Assembly (NCBI GenBank): GCA_022606135.1
Contig: JABYQN010000004.1
Coordinates: 930,001-994,000, forward strand
Direction of reading: 5' to 3'
DNA from: Fomes fomentarius
Taxonomy: Eukaryota > Basidiomycota > Agaricomycetes > Polyporales > Polyporaceae
DNA length: 64,000 nt
In this document: one piece after another, positions 11,155 to 21,978 of the stretch
Position numbering within the stretch: the stretch's first letter is position 1
Layout of the letters: each line of letters starts with the position of its first letter
Notes under the pieces: generated by a model
Seen by the model: the letters and a program-made list of their open reading frames with translations, nothing else
Told to the model about the DNA's origin: nothing
Database searches by the model: none
Position numbers and translations under genes: made by a program

Positions 11155-12441
11155 CTATGATGATGCCTCCTGTTGCTGCTTTGCCCTCATCGCGGCCGCT
11201 TTCGCCTCGCTGAGTGCCCTGCCCCAGCGCGGCTCAACAGGTGGGTCCCAGATGCCGAACTCCCTCTTCATGTCTTCGACGTTTTGCTCCCATCTATTCT
11301 CCCAGTAGACAGTGATCAGGCTCTGGGCGGAGCTCCCGCACTTGACAGCCCAGGGCACAAAGTCGCGGAAGAGTTGCTCGCGCTTGGTGTGCGTGAGGCG
11401 GAGGTGGCCGAACGCAGCAGCGAGGCCGGCCATGGGGAGGCCGAGGTTGGAGAACTCGAAGAACTTGACTGCAAGCTCGGAGACGACGTTCACAGGCATG
11501 CCGAGGATGCAGTGGTAGAAGTCGTGACACTCGCGGTAGCGCTGCATCACATAGGCGAGCTCAGGGTCATCGACGTAGTGTACCTGATGAGAGGATCAGT
11601 CAAGTACTTTCGCGTGAGGTGGCACATGGCGGAGAGATGTATCCGGATAGTGCACAGTAGGATGTTCATTTGTGGGGCACTGCACATCCAACCGCTCTGT
11701 CCATCTTCATGTCACTGCGGTTCAGGCTGCTTGCCACTCAGACAGACTCAGCGAGGTGATCGATCCACTCCGTGTCAGCCAAGAAATCTCGTCCCATGGC
11801 CAGCCAGTCTTGCCCCCCATGCTCGGGCCGAATATGACCGGCGGCGTACGAACGAATGGCATGAATTGTTGGCGGAGGTTGGAGACATATGATGCGCCTT
11901 GACCTCAAGAAGAAATGGCCGTACTTACCGGTTCTCGGGTGTCGGGAGTGACGCCGCATCGTTCAAGCCAAGTGACATAGGCATTGCCAAAGGTTCCCTC
12001 GGGCAGGAGAGCGAGCTTATTCATGTCCAGCGTTTCGGAATTAATTCTCGGTCTCTCCTTCAAGATTTGTCTCCCTTCGGGGCTCTCCAGCATCCTGTCG
12101 CGCAGCCGAGGAAGCACCGGCCCAGAGGTCAGGTCTCCGAGCGCAGCGACCATATCTGGCGGACTGAAGCGTCATGCTCGGCCACTTCGTTCGATGACTC
12201 GTGCAGACGCACCTCCCCTGCGCGGGTTTGCGAGGGCCATGAAGGCGGAACCCAGTGTGAGGAAGCCATGTTCGAACCAGTTCAGTGGGACGTGGCCCTC
12301 GTACGCCGGTTGAGTGGTGATGGTGCGGGATTGACGCGCGGATGGGGATTGTTGGCGGAGAGCAGCGTTTGCCGGGGCGGAGAGGAGGAGAGACCGCGCA
12401 GTGCGGCGCGAGGCGCGTAGGGAAGCAGAGACGAGCGACAT
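11155..12441 (-). CDS. COQ4: Ubiquinone biosynthesis protein COQ4
   Basis: Coq4 acts in the coenzyme Q synthome on the matrix side of the mitochondrial inner membrane, and recent work assigns it C1 decarboxylation and hydroxylation. Exon 1 (12441-12222) has an Arg/Ser-rich mitochondrial presequence and then YEGHVPLNWFEHGFLTLGSA. Exon 2 carries DMVAALGDLTSGPVLPRLRD and GNAYVTWLERCGVTPDTREP. Exon 3 (11583-11155) begins VHYVDDPELAYVMQRYRE, followed by the metal-binding motif HDFYHCILGMP and, 11 residues after the Gly, a conserved Glu. It ends KAAAMRAKQQQEASS. Family length and order are complete. The intron between exons 2 and 3 is 345 bases (11584-11928), far longer than its neighbours. It converges with the aminotransferase and diverges from the zinc-finger gene, with which it may share a promoter. 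Confidence 0.95.
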
Positions 12442-12980
12442 GGTGGTTGAGACAACGAGATGTTGAGCTCAACCGGTGTTGGCTCGTGGCGCAGTGCGGA
12501 ACGCGTCCAGACTTCGAATTCGCGCGCGGTCTCTACGCCCCCAGCCTGGGCGTCTCCAATCCGCCTCTTACACAGCGACCTCCATGTCTGGCCTGCAGAT
12601 CTCTTCCTCTCGCTCTTATGTCTTGCACGTCCTGCGGGGGCTCTGTGACTGCCATGGAAATAATAATGCACTCTCATCTTGCGGAACGGTGACCGGCGCT
12701 GCGTATGGCTACTGGTACCGCCCTGTCAATCTGATTTGGTCTGCCTGCCCGCGGTGGCCCAAAGCCTGTCCCTGCCCAATCTTCGAGTCTTGGACGCATC
12801 TGCTGCTGACGTCTTCCGCCTTCTAGATGTACGTGAGAGAGCTCTTCCTGTGGTCTTCTTGGTGGCCCACCGATCGCACTGCTTCGCATGCTCGTCAATT
12901 CCGAACTGGCCCCCCGCCATATAATGCCTCGTCTCCTCCCTCTGTACGTTGCTGCACTACTCTCTTCTCTTTCATGCGCG

Positions 12981-14033
12981 ATGTCTCGCTCGCACTACTA
13001 CGCCTACCCTCCTGCCCCGCACGCCGCTGCGTACAACCACCTCGGAATGTCTCTCGCCAACACCCCAGTCTACCAGATCAGTAGGCCCATGCCCCAGCAG
13101 CCCTTGCGGCCCGTCGGACGCGCAAGACAGCCGAGGCAGCTCAGGACTCCGGAACGTAAGAAGCGGTATGGGGTGATATTCGACCACGACCCCCTCGGCG
13201 GAGTCGCGATCGACGAAGACGACGATGACAGTACATGGTCCATGTCGCGTTCTCGCTCATCGTACTGGATGCAGAGGCAGAGGAGACAACCGACCATGAG
13301 GGCGAGGGACAGCAGCCCCGCGCAACAGATCGCTGCGCGGTACAGGGCTTCGCATTCGTCAGACGGCCGGCCCCACACCTCGTCCTCTACTGCCACCTAC
13401 CTCCAAGTTCCCATACAGTATGGATACTCGTACGCAACCCGCTCGAGGACTACGTCGGGAGAGACGGACATGAGCTCTGGTCCGAAACTGCGCTACAGGG
13501 ACTCGCGTGTGCACGCGATGGACCGTGGTGTGAGTAGTCGCACTTCCCTTGTCCTCTGTAAATATGGCTGACGCGCGGATGTGCAGACCAAGGAAGCATA
13601 TCTGATGGCTGTTCAGAATGGGACCTACTACAACATCCAGTGCCAACGACCAGGCTGTCGCAACATACTCCCCACCATCAGAGACCTTGCTGCTCATCTT
13701 GCCATGCACGACCTCCCGCCTCGCAGAACCAAGTGAGATTCGTTCGTCTCAATAACATTGAGTGCGCTCGCTCACCTTGACATCAGCTACGCCTCGGCGC
13801 CCCAATACGAGTCCTTCATTGACATGGGACATTCTGTCGATGGACGGAAACATCGCCGTTGGATCCATTCGCCGACTCCCTATACCCGCTCTCGGCGCTC
13901 CTACCGAAGTGAGCACCTCCATATCATCTCGTCCCTCATCGTAGTCTCATCTATTGTAGGCAAGCTTCGGAGGTATCTGGCCAAGCTCACTTCCCCATGT
14001 GTCCCATATTACGATGATGACGACTTCTTCTAA
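12981..14033 (+). CDS. Single C2H2 zinc-finger protein
   Basis: An uncharacterised protein with a low-complexity Ser/Arg/Tyr-rich N-terminal half (MSRSHYYAYPPAPHAAAYNH; an acidic stretch IDEDDDDSTW) and, after an intron at 13530, one finger. The finger has CQRPGC, then twelve residues to AAHLAMH, i.e. C-x4-C-x12-H-x3-H. Later exons start near 13786 and 13961 and end in YYDDDDFF at 14033. A nuclear or RNA-related role is possible but not shown. The start is uncertain: in-frame ATGs also lie at 12888 and 12924, and from 12924 the protein would open with a hydrophobic segment resembling a signal peptide (MPRLLPLYVAALLSSLSC). I chose 12981 because the finger suggests an intracellular protein. It is divergent from COQ4. 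Confidence 0.7.
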
Positions 14034-14639
14034 CGAATTGGATATTTAAGTACTCTTACTCTTTGTCGATTCGCTGTGCCCTCCGTTTTTCACACTCATT
14101 TGTACCTACATTCTGCTCCGAACACTTGTGTTTGCTCGCACCTTCTTTGTCCCGGATAATGTATTTGTGATGACTGATCAACAATGTATCCATATGTTCT
14201 CACCTCTATACATACATATCCATCCGCGACCATCCATGCTGTATGTGACAAATATGCTAATAACCATATGATATTAGGTTTCATGACTACTTGATGCTCA
14301 GAGTGTCTGCACTGTGCATGTGGAGTTCCCTTCCTGGTACCTCCTGGTGATCTCAGCCGTAATCATCGAACAAAGGAACTCTGGAAGTAGCACCGCCTCT
14401 AACCATCTTGCGTCGAAGCGATATGAAAAGGTGCCTCACGGCTAACACTCTTGATCCAAGACACAACCAGTACCGGCCCGGGTGGCTCTCATCTTCAGCA
14501 CGACACTTCCACTATGGGTCAATATTGGCAATTGTGAGTCGCAACATCATGCATGGTTCTCCGATACCGTAACGTCCTCCCAAAGCTTCTGCCTCAGCAG
14601 AAAGCAAACGAGGACTCACCACGTTGCCGCTGGACAATT
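14034..14639. other. Intergenic, no gene seen
   Basis: The 3' flank of the zinc-finger gene; AT-rich, with no supported open frame. Confidence 0.4.
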
Positions 14640-14831
14640 GATGGCCCAGCTGTTCTTTTCGAAGCAGGGTTTCATTGTGCAGAGAGGGAGATGTTCACGA
14701 AGGATGAGGATGGGGAGTATGACGGACGCGGTCCTGCGGGAGCTCAGGGAGGTGTACGAGGCGGATTTTGGGGATGAGTGGGAGATGGAGGCGAGGAGGC
14801 TCCCTGTGCAAGACGGGTACCAGCTCTGGTA
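14640..14831 (+). pseudogene. Relic of an unrecognised protein family (copy B)
   Basis: Two adjoining frames give REMFTKDEDGEYD and then, one frame over, TDAVLRELREVYEADFGDEW. Joined by a small frame change, they match the end of the relic at 2650-3330 (threonine/lysine stretch, EYxD-VT, then an acidic helix ending in GDEW). No intact upstream part was found. Probably a 3' fragment of the same unknown family. Confidence 0.3.
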
Positions 14832-15387
14832 TGGTTCAGACAACCAAGACGGCGTCGGGCGCGAGGGAAGGGTGACAAGCGAACGCCCACCGAGTCCCTT
14901 TTGGTGTCGTGCACCCAGCCCAGGACTCAGATCGAACTGATCGAGCCTTGTTTGAATTGAAGTTGGAGCCTAACACACCCCTCAACCTATATGTAGCACA
15001 TCCCACAGTGGCCGATGGGGCCAATAGGTCCTCATTAGCATTCCTGTAGTAGCCACCTCGGGCGCGGCTAGACATCTTAGTAGCTGCATAACAATGACAC
15101 GGTTGATAGTTCCGGATTGCAGCTCTCAACAACAGCGGTCATCCGTTATTTCAATGAAGCTCGACTGCATCTTAGCTCGGCAGGGTGCTACATCCAATTG
15201 GGAACCACTACCAGGACCACCATGATCCATCCCCGGTCTCCTTTGACAGTCATTGATGGTTCACATTAGCATTAGAGTCGATACGACAATGTGTACATGT
15301 AAGTCTAAGAGATCATGCCATCCTTCGAGCTCGTCCGTCCACTCCTACAGCGCGAGTTGAGACAGTCCCAAGCGTCTGTCCACCACT
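14832..15387. other. Intergenic, no gene seen
   Basis: No supported coding region; the 3' flank of the carboxylesterase. Confidence 0.4.
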
Positions 15388-17633
15388 CTACATCGAGAGA
15401 TCCTGTGCGTGTTGGGCAAAGAACGCCATCTGATCCTGGCGGAAATCATCGGTAATGACCTCGAACTTGGCGGATGACGCGTCCGAGGGAAACTGCGTCG
15501 TGTCGAGCTGGAGCAGGACCTGCAGAGCACAAATGTTGAGTTCTAGCGGCGATGAGTGGGAAGAGGGAGAACGACGGACCTGCTTGTTGGGCTCGTACTG
15601 CGGCCAAGTAGTCCCTGAAGTAGCATGGCGGTGGTCAGAGTCACACGGTAGTCAAGAGTGAGAGGAATATACACACTCTGAACGCCCTTGCCGTCGTTCG
15701 GCGTCTGGCTGACTGCGAACGAAATCCAGTAGTCAACCATGGCCTGGCTCAGAAGCCGCACCCCGGCGTTCGAGCTGGTGAGAATACTGGGCTCGCGGTA
15801 GACGTACGGAACCTCGACCTTGTGGGTGACTATCATAGTGCACAAACGGCAGACAGTCAACGCGCCATCCTTCAAATGCCGACTCAAGCAAACCGAGAAG
15901 GCACCTACCGCCCTTCTTTGGGTCCGCGACAGCGTTCTGGTCCGCAAAGAGGTACCCAAACGCCTTCACGCCCGCCGCGCTCGCAGCCTGAATCCACTGT
16001 CTGCGCGTTCCGGTCGTAGTCGAATCGCCCATGATGGCCGAGGCGCGCTTGTACTGGCTACTCAGCCCGAATGTCTCGTTACCCGTGCCGAAAGGGCAGC
16101 CGAGCGCGGGGTCGTCCGGGTAGAGCTGGAGGATAGTCTGCATGTCCTGCTCGAGTTCCTTACTCACCTGGCCGAAGGGCTGGTCGTCGAGGAGGAGCAA
16201 TTGCTTGAGATCTTCCTCTGTTGCGATATCCTCGGGTGTGAAGAAGGTGCCTGCAAGGAGGTAAGTTGGGGTGTGATCAAAGACAAACGGACGAGGAGTA
16301 AACCAACCTTCGTCCAGGTTGGTGCCAGCAATGAATGGGAGCTTGGAGAACTTTCCAGCTGCGAGAAGCTTGGACGGGAGGTCAGGGACAATACCGTCTG
16401 GGCCGTCGAGGACGGGGACGAATAGGAACGGCTGTGGGAAGGATGCAGCCGTCTCCTGCCAAGAACTGAGGATGTCGCTGGTCTCGACGCCTTGCATACA
16501 CGCAAAGGTGTTGCCTGACGCGGAGCTGGCGCACGCAGGAACCTTGGAAACAAATGTGTCCCAGACTGGGTCGCGCCGAGATGCGTTGAAAAAGGGCAGC
16601 GTGCTCGCAGACCCGGACTCAAATATCTAAATGCTACGTCAGAACATCGCAATTGTCAGAATATCCCGACGAGGCGCGTACCGCCCCACGGACAAAGTTC
16701 TCGATCTTTGAGTTGAGGAAAAGATCGGAGATTGAAACTGCACCGGCGCTCTGTCCAAAGATAGTGACCTGCAGGCATCTTCAGTTCCGAGTCCGTCAAA
16801 CAGGTCGAGCGCCATGGCACCTTACCTTGGAGGGATCACCTCCAAACGCGCCGATGTTCTTTTTAACCCACTGGAGAGCCGTCAGCTGATCCTTCAGCCC
16901 AAGGTTCAGCGCCCCCCGATCGTCTGCCTCAGTTCCCTGAGGGAAGCCAAACGGACCGACACGATAGTTGAGGCTGACGTATACAACTGGCGTGCCCTGT
17001 TGAGTGGACTACTCTCAGCAACCAATTCGAGACGAGTCAGCACCCAATGAAACCTACCCTGGTCACGCTCTGCGCAATGATTGCGCTGGCGTTGAACTGG
17101 GAGGAGAATCCTTGGTTGAAGCCCCCGCCGAAGATCCAAACCATAACCGGCAGCTTCGCGTTACTAGCGGTCGAGGACGGACGGAACACATTGAGCGTCA
17201 GACAATCTTCCGAAGCTCCGTCAGGCATCTGAGTGTTGACTAATCTCAGCATTGCCCACCAAGGCCCAAGACGCTCACAGGAAGTTAGATGTGACTCACC
17301 GAGAGCTGCACACACGGAGCGCCAAACTCCGTGGCATCCAGAGAATTACCGTCGGGCGTGTCCTTCAGGACTGGTGCAGCAAAGCGCAGCTTGCTCACCG
17401 GCGGTTCGGCAAAGGGAATGCCTACAAACCAAACATAAGTCAGTAGAGCTCGGAATCACGATGCCTGGCAGGACACAAGACGCCTTACCACCGAAGAAGT
17501 CAATGCCAGCAGTGGGGAATTGAGGGAGAGTGTTACTGCGTCCTGTGATGGTGGTTCCACCGACTTTGACCTGAGGAGACGCAGCCTGTGAAACGCACGG
17601 AAGCAGCAGTGCAGTGAGTATGAATGCACGCAT
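15388..17633 (-). CDS. Secreted type-B carboxylesterase/lipase
   Basis: An alpha/beta hydrolase that would cleave carboxylic esters outside the cell. The start at 17633 gives a signal peptide [19 protein letters not shown]. Then come [14 protein letters not shown], the family signature [13 protein letters not shown], the oxyanion-hole stretch [13 protein letters not shown] and the nucleophile elbow [12 protein letters not shown]. The acid residue is probably Glu in GTNLDEG and the base His in [13 protein letters not shown]. It ends [11 protein letters not shown]. About nine short introns interrupt it. Length, about 540 residues, is normal for the family. An in-frame ATG at 17690 would add residues before the signal peptide and is less likely. 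It lies among the sedolisins, suggesting a shared extracellular digestive role (inference). Confidence 0.9.
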
Positions 17634-17705
17634 CGTGTGCGAGTGGAGCAAGTAAAGAGGAGAGCCCCAGATGGCGGATGATTCCAACACTGTCTCGCTA
17701 TTGAT

Positions 17706-17712
17706 TATATAT
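17706..17712 (-). promoter_or_regulatory. TATA box of the carboxylesterase
   Basis: TATATAA on the minus strand about 75 bases before the start codon at 17633. Confidence 0.4.
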
Positions 17713-18602
17713 GTAGTCCATGGTAGGCCACTTACGAAACGCGGTTATACACGCGCTCTGAACATTGCATACCGGGCCAACGACTGTCGGGGTCATCATA
17801 CCGTCAAGAACAAGTAGTACTAAGCGCTAACCAGCAAGCGTGTCCTAGGCGAAGTCCCGGCTGTCGATTCGCTCCCGGAGTAGCCGGTGGATAGCGTCGA
17901 CGTACAATACCGCCGCAGTCACGTAAGTAGCGCTGTGATGAAGGCAGTGTGCAGGGTCCTCAGAAGGTGAATGATCTGAAGATAATATTAGGTCGTTTCG
18001 TTTGAAAGTCGCGTCGCCAGGGTTTTTGAACGGGAATCAGTTAAGACCGGTCACTGCATCGGAAAGTAGCCATACAGAGGAAGATGTCAGAGCTAGAAGC
18101 CTGCTGGCCTCCGGACGTGAAGCCCGAACAGACAAATGATATTGACTCACTACATCGTACGGTATATCGTGCATGGTTAAGTAGCCTCAAATCTCGAGCT
18201 GGACTGAATCCGGACGTACAGATGCACAAGACCTTGCTCGGCAGTAAGTATACTTACGTTTTGTTTCAATGAGCTGTTTGACAACATATTCACAACCTTA
18301 AATCACGGAAATGTTAGCAAGGGAGATTTGTCACCATGAGCGGAAGCCATCAACGTGATTTCACTCACCCGGGTTGCTTCACTCTTTACTAGAGGTCTCA
18401 TTCCATCCGGCTCGATTGGAGGCGACAGTCATTACTATGGCAGCAAAAGTATGCCGGCAAAGTGGCTCTACCGGACTGCCGCATGTCGTCGGAAGGCGGC
18501 CGTGTTGACCTTGAGCCAACGCATCCGGTATCCATTTATATGTGCTTTTACCGTGACAAGACCACCTCACTACAGATTGCTAGGTGCTGATAGCACTGCA
18601 GA
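17713..18602. other. Intergenic, no gene seen
   Basis: Open frames are short and unrecognisable. Confidence 0.45.
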
Positions 18603-18621
18603 TGACGTCATAGAATATATA
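18603..18621. promoter_or_regulatory. CRE palindrome next to a TATA box, no gene downstream
   Basis: A perfect TGACGTCA (18603-18610), the bZIP/ATF-CREB consensus, is followed by TAGAATATATAG. The arrangement resembles a plus-strand core promoter, yet about 100 bases downstream begins the 3' end of sedolisin 3 on the other strand. It may be an orphan promoter or could drive antisense transcription. Confidence 0.35.
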
Positions 18622-18725
18622 GAGAGATAGAGGCGCCAGGACTCTGTACGAACTCACTAGCTCACTCCATGATTCACTATTGCTCGGACATCACACCTAG
18701 AGATATGGCGCTCGCATTACTTGGC

Positions 18726-21105
18726 TCAAGGAAGAGCCAGGAACGCCTCTGTCAATGCCTTCAAGTTGGGGCTACCGAGTCCACCAACCGGATCCCAGCC
18801 CGGCGCGGCAACGAAGCCCTGTGTCTGGCATCCAGGGTTGTTGCCCGTTACGACATCCTTGAATGCACCCGCAAATGGGGCGGAGTACAGCTGAAATAGT
18901 CGAATAAAAAGCTCAGCACCAGTCGCGAGTCGCGAGATGTATAACGTACCGCAGGATTGATGAAGCCAACGGGACTCTTGCCCGCAGCGATCCGCGCGTC
19001 ATTGACTGCTGCAATCACGGCCGCGAAGATAGGGGCGGAAGCGGATGTTCCACCGGAGCGCACGAAGTTGCCGTTTTCCGCGATGATGAGTGGGAAACTA
19101 GGAGTACAGGAAATCAGGGGACTTGACTCGGTTGACGAATGCAACGGTGTCGCTCACCCGTTTGCTGAAACGTCTGGGTATGCCCTCCCGGACCTATTGA
19201 AGACAGAGGGAGCATAGTCCGGCGCAAAGTTGTCCAAGTAGTTCTGGACAGCAGCATCTTGCCACGACGGCCGCGGGAAGTTGTTGGAAAAACCGGCGCC
19301 GGAAGGGAAGGCAGTAGTAGCTACTTCGGGGTCATCAACCTAGCAAACTGTTAGATTGTAGCCAAAGCGCGAGTCATGATGGGCAATAGCTGACGTACAC
19401 TGTTACCCGCTGCGACAGAAGTGGCGCCCACAGCCGTGACGAAGGGGCATGACGCAGGGAGTTGACCGACAAAGCTCCCTACAGGGTTACCGGACACGAG
19501 AGTACCGTTGGATAACAAGCACTCGTGTGCTTGAGAGTATGCAACCCCACCGTCGCCAGACGATGCAATGAAAGTGATACCAGTGAGGCTGAGCTGACGT
19601 ACCCAGGTCAGGGTGTGAGCATGGTCGACAAACTGAGTAGAAGGGCGGGGTAAATACCTTGCCCATCTCAGTGCATTGCCGTTGTACCACTGGGCTGATG
19701 GTGGGATCGATGATGTCGGGGTTGAAGTGATACGAGATAGATATAACATTGGTGGGCGCTTTGTTTCCACAATCGGTGATACCTTATGGACAGTAGTACT
19801 CGTAAGTGAGGGGGAAGCAAAAAAGAGGAGGGAGAGCTTGCCTTCGCCGCGAACACCGTCAGCGGTGCAGAACGAGCCATCCAGTGCTGCAAGCAGTTCG
19901 TCCGCTGCAGTGCAGATCAATTTCTCAACATGAGCAGCGGCAAAACAACACAACTGAACCAAGACGTACTGAATACTTGCGTGGATAGTGTCTGAGATAC
20001 TTGGTACAAGGAGAGATTCTGCTTTGGACCGAGCAACCCCATAACGAGCTCGATATCTAGCGAGGATTCCCCGAGGTCTCCGCTTTTAGTTGGGTCACCT
20101 AGACGAGTTTTTAGCCAGTCGTGCGGATAGAAGAACAGAATGAGTAAGCGTGCCTCCTTCCACGCTGATGATACTTGGTGTGTGACCAATTTGTCCAGGA
20201 ATGAACCTGTTGAAGTATAGATCAAGATCCGCCGGTCGGAAGACGTTTGCGCCGAACTCCGCTGAATGATTACCAACGATAAGCATGCAAGGTTTAACAT
20301 GTAGCAGTAAGCATGGTGCTTACCAACTGCTACGGAGTTCTTGTCAGCAGAGGCTGGCGTGAAGTCGAAGTTGTAGAGTCCGCGCAGACAGTCCAAGGTC
20401 ACCGCTGTGTCGCAATCTTCTGCCGCTAGGGCCGAAAGCTATCGTAGGAGGCGTCGATGAAGAGTAACGGGACGACAAGGCACGACCTACATCTTCCACG
20501 GGGATCTTCGGTGCCCCAGACACCCTTCCAAATCGAGAGGGGTCAGCGATCGATCCGTCCCTGCGCATGAGCGACGACGGCCCAAAGTGAAGGGTTGGCC
20601 AGACAAAGTCGATGTGTTTCGAGACGTGGTCGGGGAGAGTGTATCCGCCATGGCACCCGACGCGCTCGCTGCCGTCAACACCATCGCTGTAGACGTAGTA
20701 CTCGGCCCCAAGAAGCCTCTCGGCCTCGGAAATAGTGAGGTTCAATTGCATCACATCTCCGTTCGCGTTGAGCCAGATGTTGTGTGCACCGACACCGGCG
20801 TCGCTCACGAGCCACGAGTGGACTGTATCGACGGTCTGTTTGGAAGGGCGGAACGTCTCAGCGACCTTCGCAGGCGACCAGTGTTTGCCATAGTTGGGAG
20901 AGTGAGGATCTGCGATATCTAACAAGAATGCCTCGAGCTTTTCAACATTTGACTGCGCTAGGCTGAACTTCAGTGGGAGGAGCGCATCAGGGTCGGCACG
21001 ACGACGGAGAGACCATCCTTGCGGAACAGATCTACCAGAAGGAGGCGCACCCGAGACAGCTGCGATGAGAGTAGCAAAAGCAAGGAGTACCCGCACAAAT
21101 GCCAT
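18726..21105 (-). CDS. Sedolisin (S53) protease 3
   Basis: A secreted serine-carboxyl peptidase with all family elements. The signal peptide is [20 protein letters not shown]; the propeptide has [18 protein letters not shown] and [35 protein letters not shown] precedes the mature domain. Catalytic Glu/Asp lie in [15 protein letters not shown], the oxyanion Asp in [12 protein letters not shown], and the Ser in [13 protein letters not shown]. It ends [12 protein letters not shown] then [12 protein letters not shown] with a stop at 18726-18728. I see no frame break. Two introns have GC rather than GT donors: 20153 to 20099 (GGAG|GCACGC) and one starting at 19841 (GAAG|GCAAGC). It is the first of three tandem minus-strand copies. 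Confidence 0.92.
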
Positions 21106-21172
21106 CGAGAGGCAACAGACCTGAGCAAGGGATTCAGCTACTGGCTCGCAGGGATACCACAGCAAGCTGAGC

Positions 21173-21178
21173 CTTATA
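21173..21178 (-). promoter_or_regulatory. TATA box of sedolisin 3
   Basis: TATAAG (within GGATATAAGG) on the minus strand, about 70 bases before the start at 21105. Confidence 0.45.
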
Positions 21179-21978
21179 TCCATACGAAGATGGCGCAAGG
21201 GCTCAACGATATGATAGAAGGGCGTTGTGTCAGACCTAAGAATAGTGACCGTGTATGTATCGAGGCCCCGTTTTCGTGTCCACATGACGGCTGAGGCGGA
21301 GACGGGCCCAGGAGGATGGGCTTCGCGAAGAAGAGCATGCGGCGCATGAATGTGTGACCGGCGAAACTGCCAATGTACTTGAGTCTGGGTGGCACGGATC
21401 TTTGGCTTCTGCCGGCATCACCGTCCTCGAGTGAGATGGTGGGAAAGCAAGGACAAAGAGAGAGCAGTACGAGTGGAAAATTGAACACTCCCAGACACCT
21501 AGAACCATTTAGACTGTCAGTACTAGTACTCAGCCAGGGACCCTACTTGCCAAGTTGCCAATGACAGACAGACCTATTGCGACACACCAGTGGGCCCGCA
21601 TAAGAATGGCACACCTTCTGCAGCAGTCAATGTACTGTGCATAGTGGGAGACGAGTCGATAGCGATCTCAAGATAGCGGTCATTGTTCAATCAACTTGTC
21701 GGCTCTCTTCAAGCCGGCGGCAGAGCACGTGGGCGAGTGGCGCTTATCTCTAGGTCGGGCAAACGGAAACCTCGGTCAGTCACTCATCTACTTACCATGT
21801 ATGTTGTCGAATGTAAGGGACCTAGCGACATGAGATCGTGTCAAATCACAGTTTATGCCTCCCATCGTATCGTGACCCCTGCAAGTATGACAGTCATGAT
21901 CGTCGATAGTACAAACGAAGTTAACTGAGCTAGACTCGGAGTAAAACCTGCAAAGGCAAAATCCATCCCAGCCATACC
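21179..21978. other. Intergenic between sedolisins 3 and 4
   Basis: Upstream region of sedolisin 3 and 3' flank of sedolisin 4. No gene or repeat recognised. Confidence 0.45.

Noticed and set aside
11738..11959. Open minus-strand frame within the COQ4 long intron as a missing exon
   Set aside because: The flanking exons already join into the continuous family sequence TREP-VHYVDDPEL, so including it would insert non-family residues. Kept only as a finding about intron length.
13235..13537. Overlapping 100-codon plus-strand frame inside the zinc-finger gene
   Set aside because: A different frame from the one that splices into the C2H2 finger; no motif.
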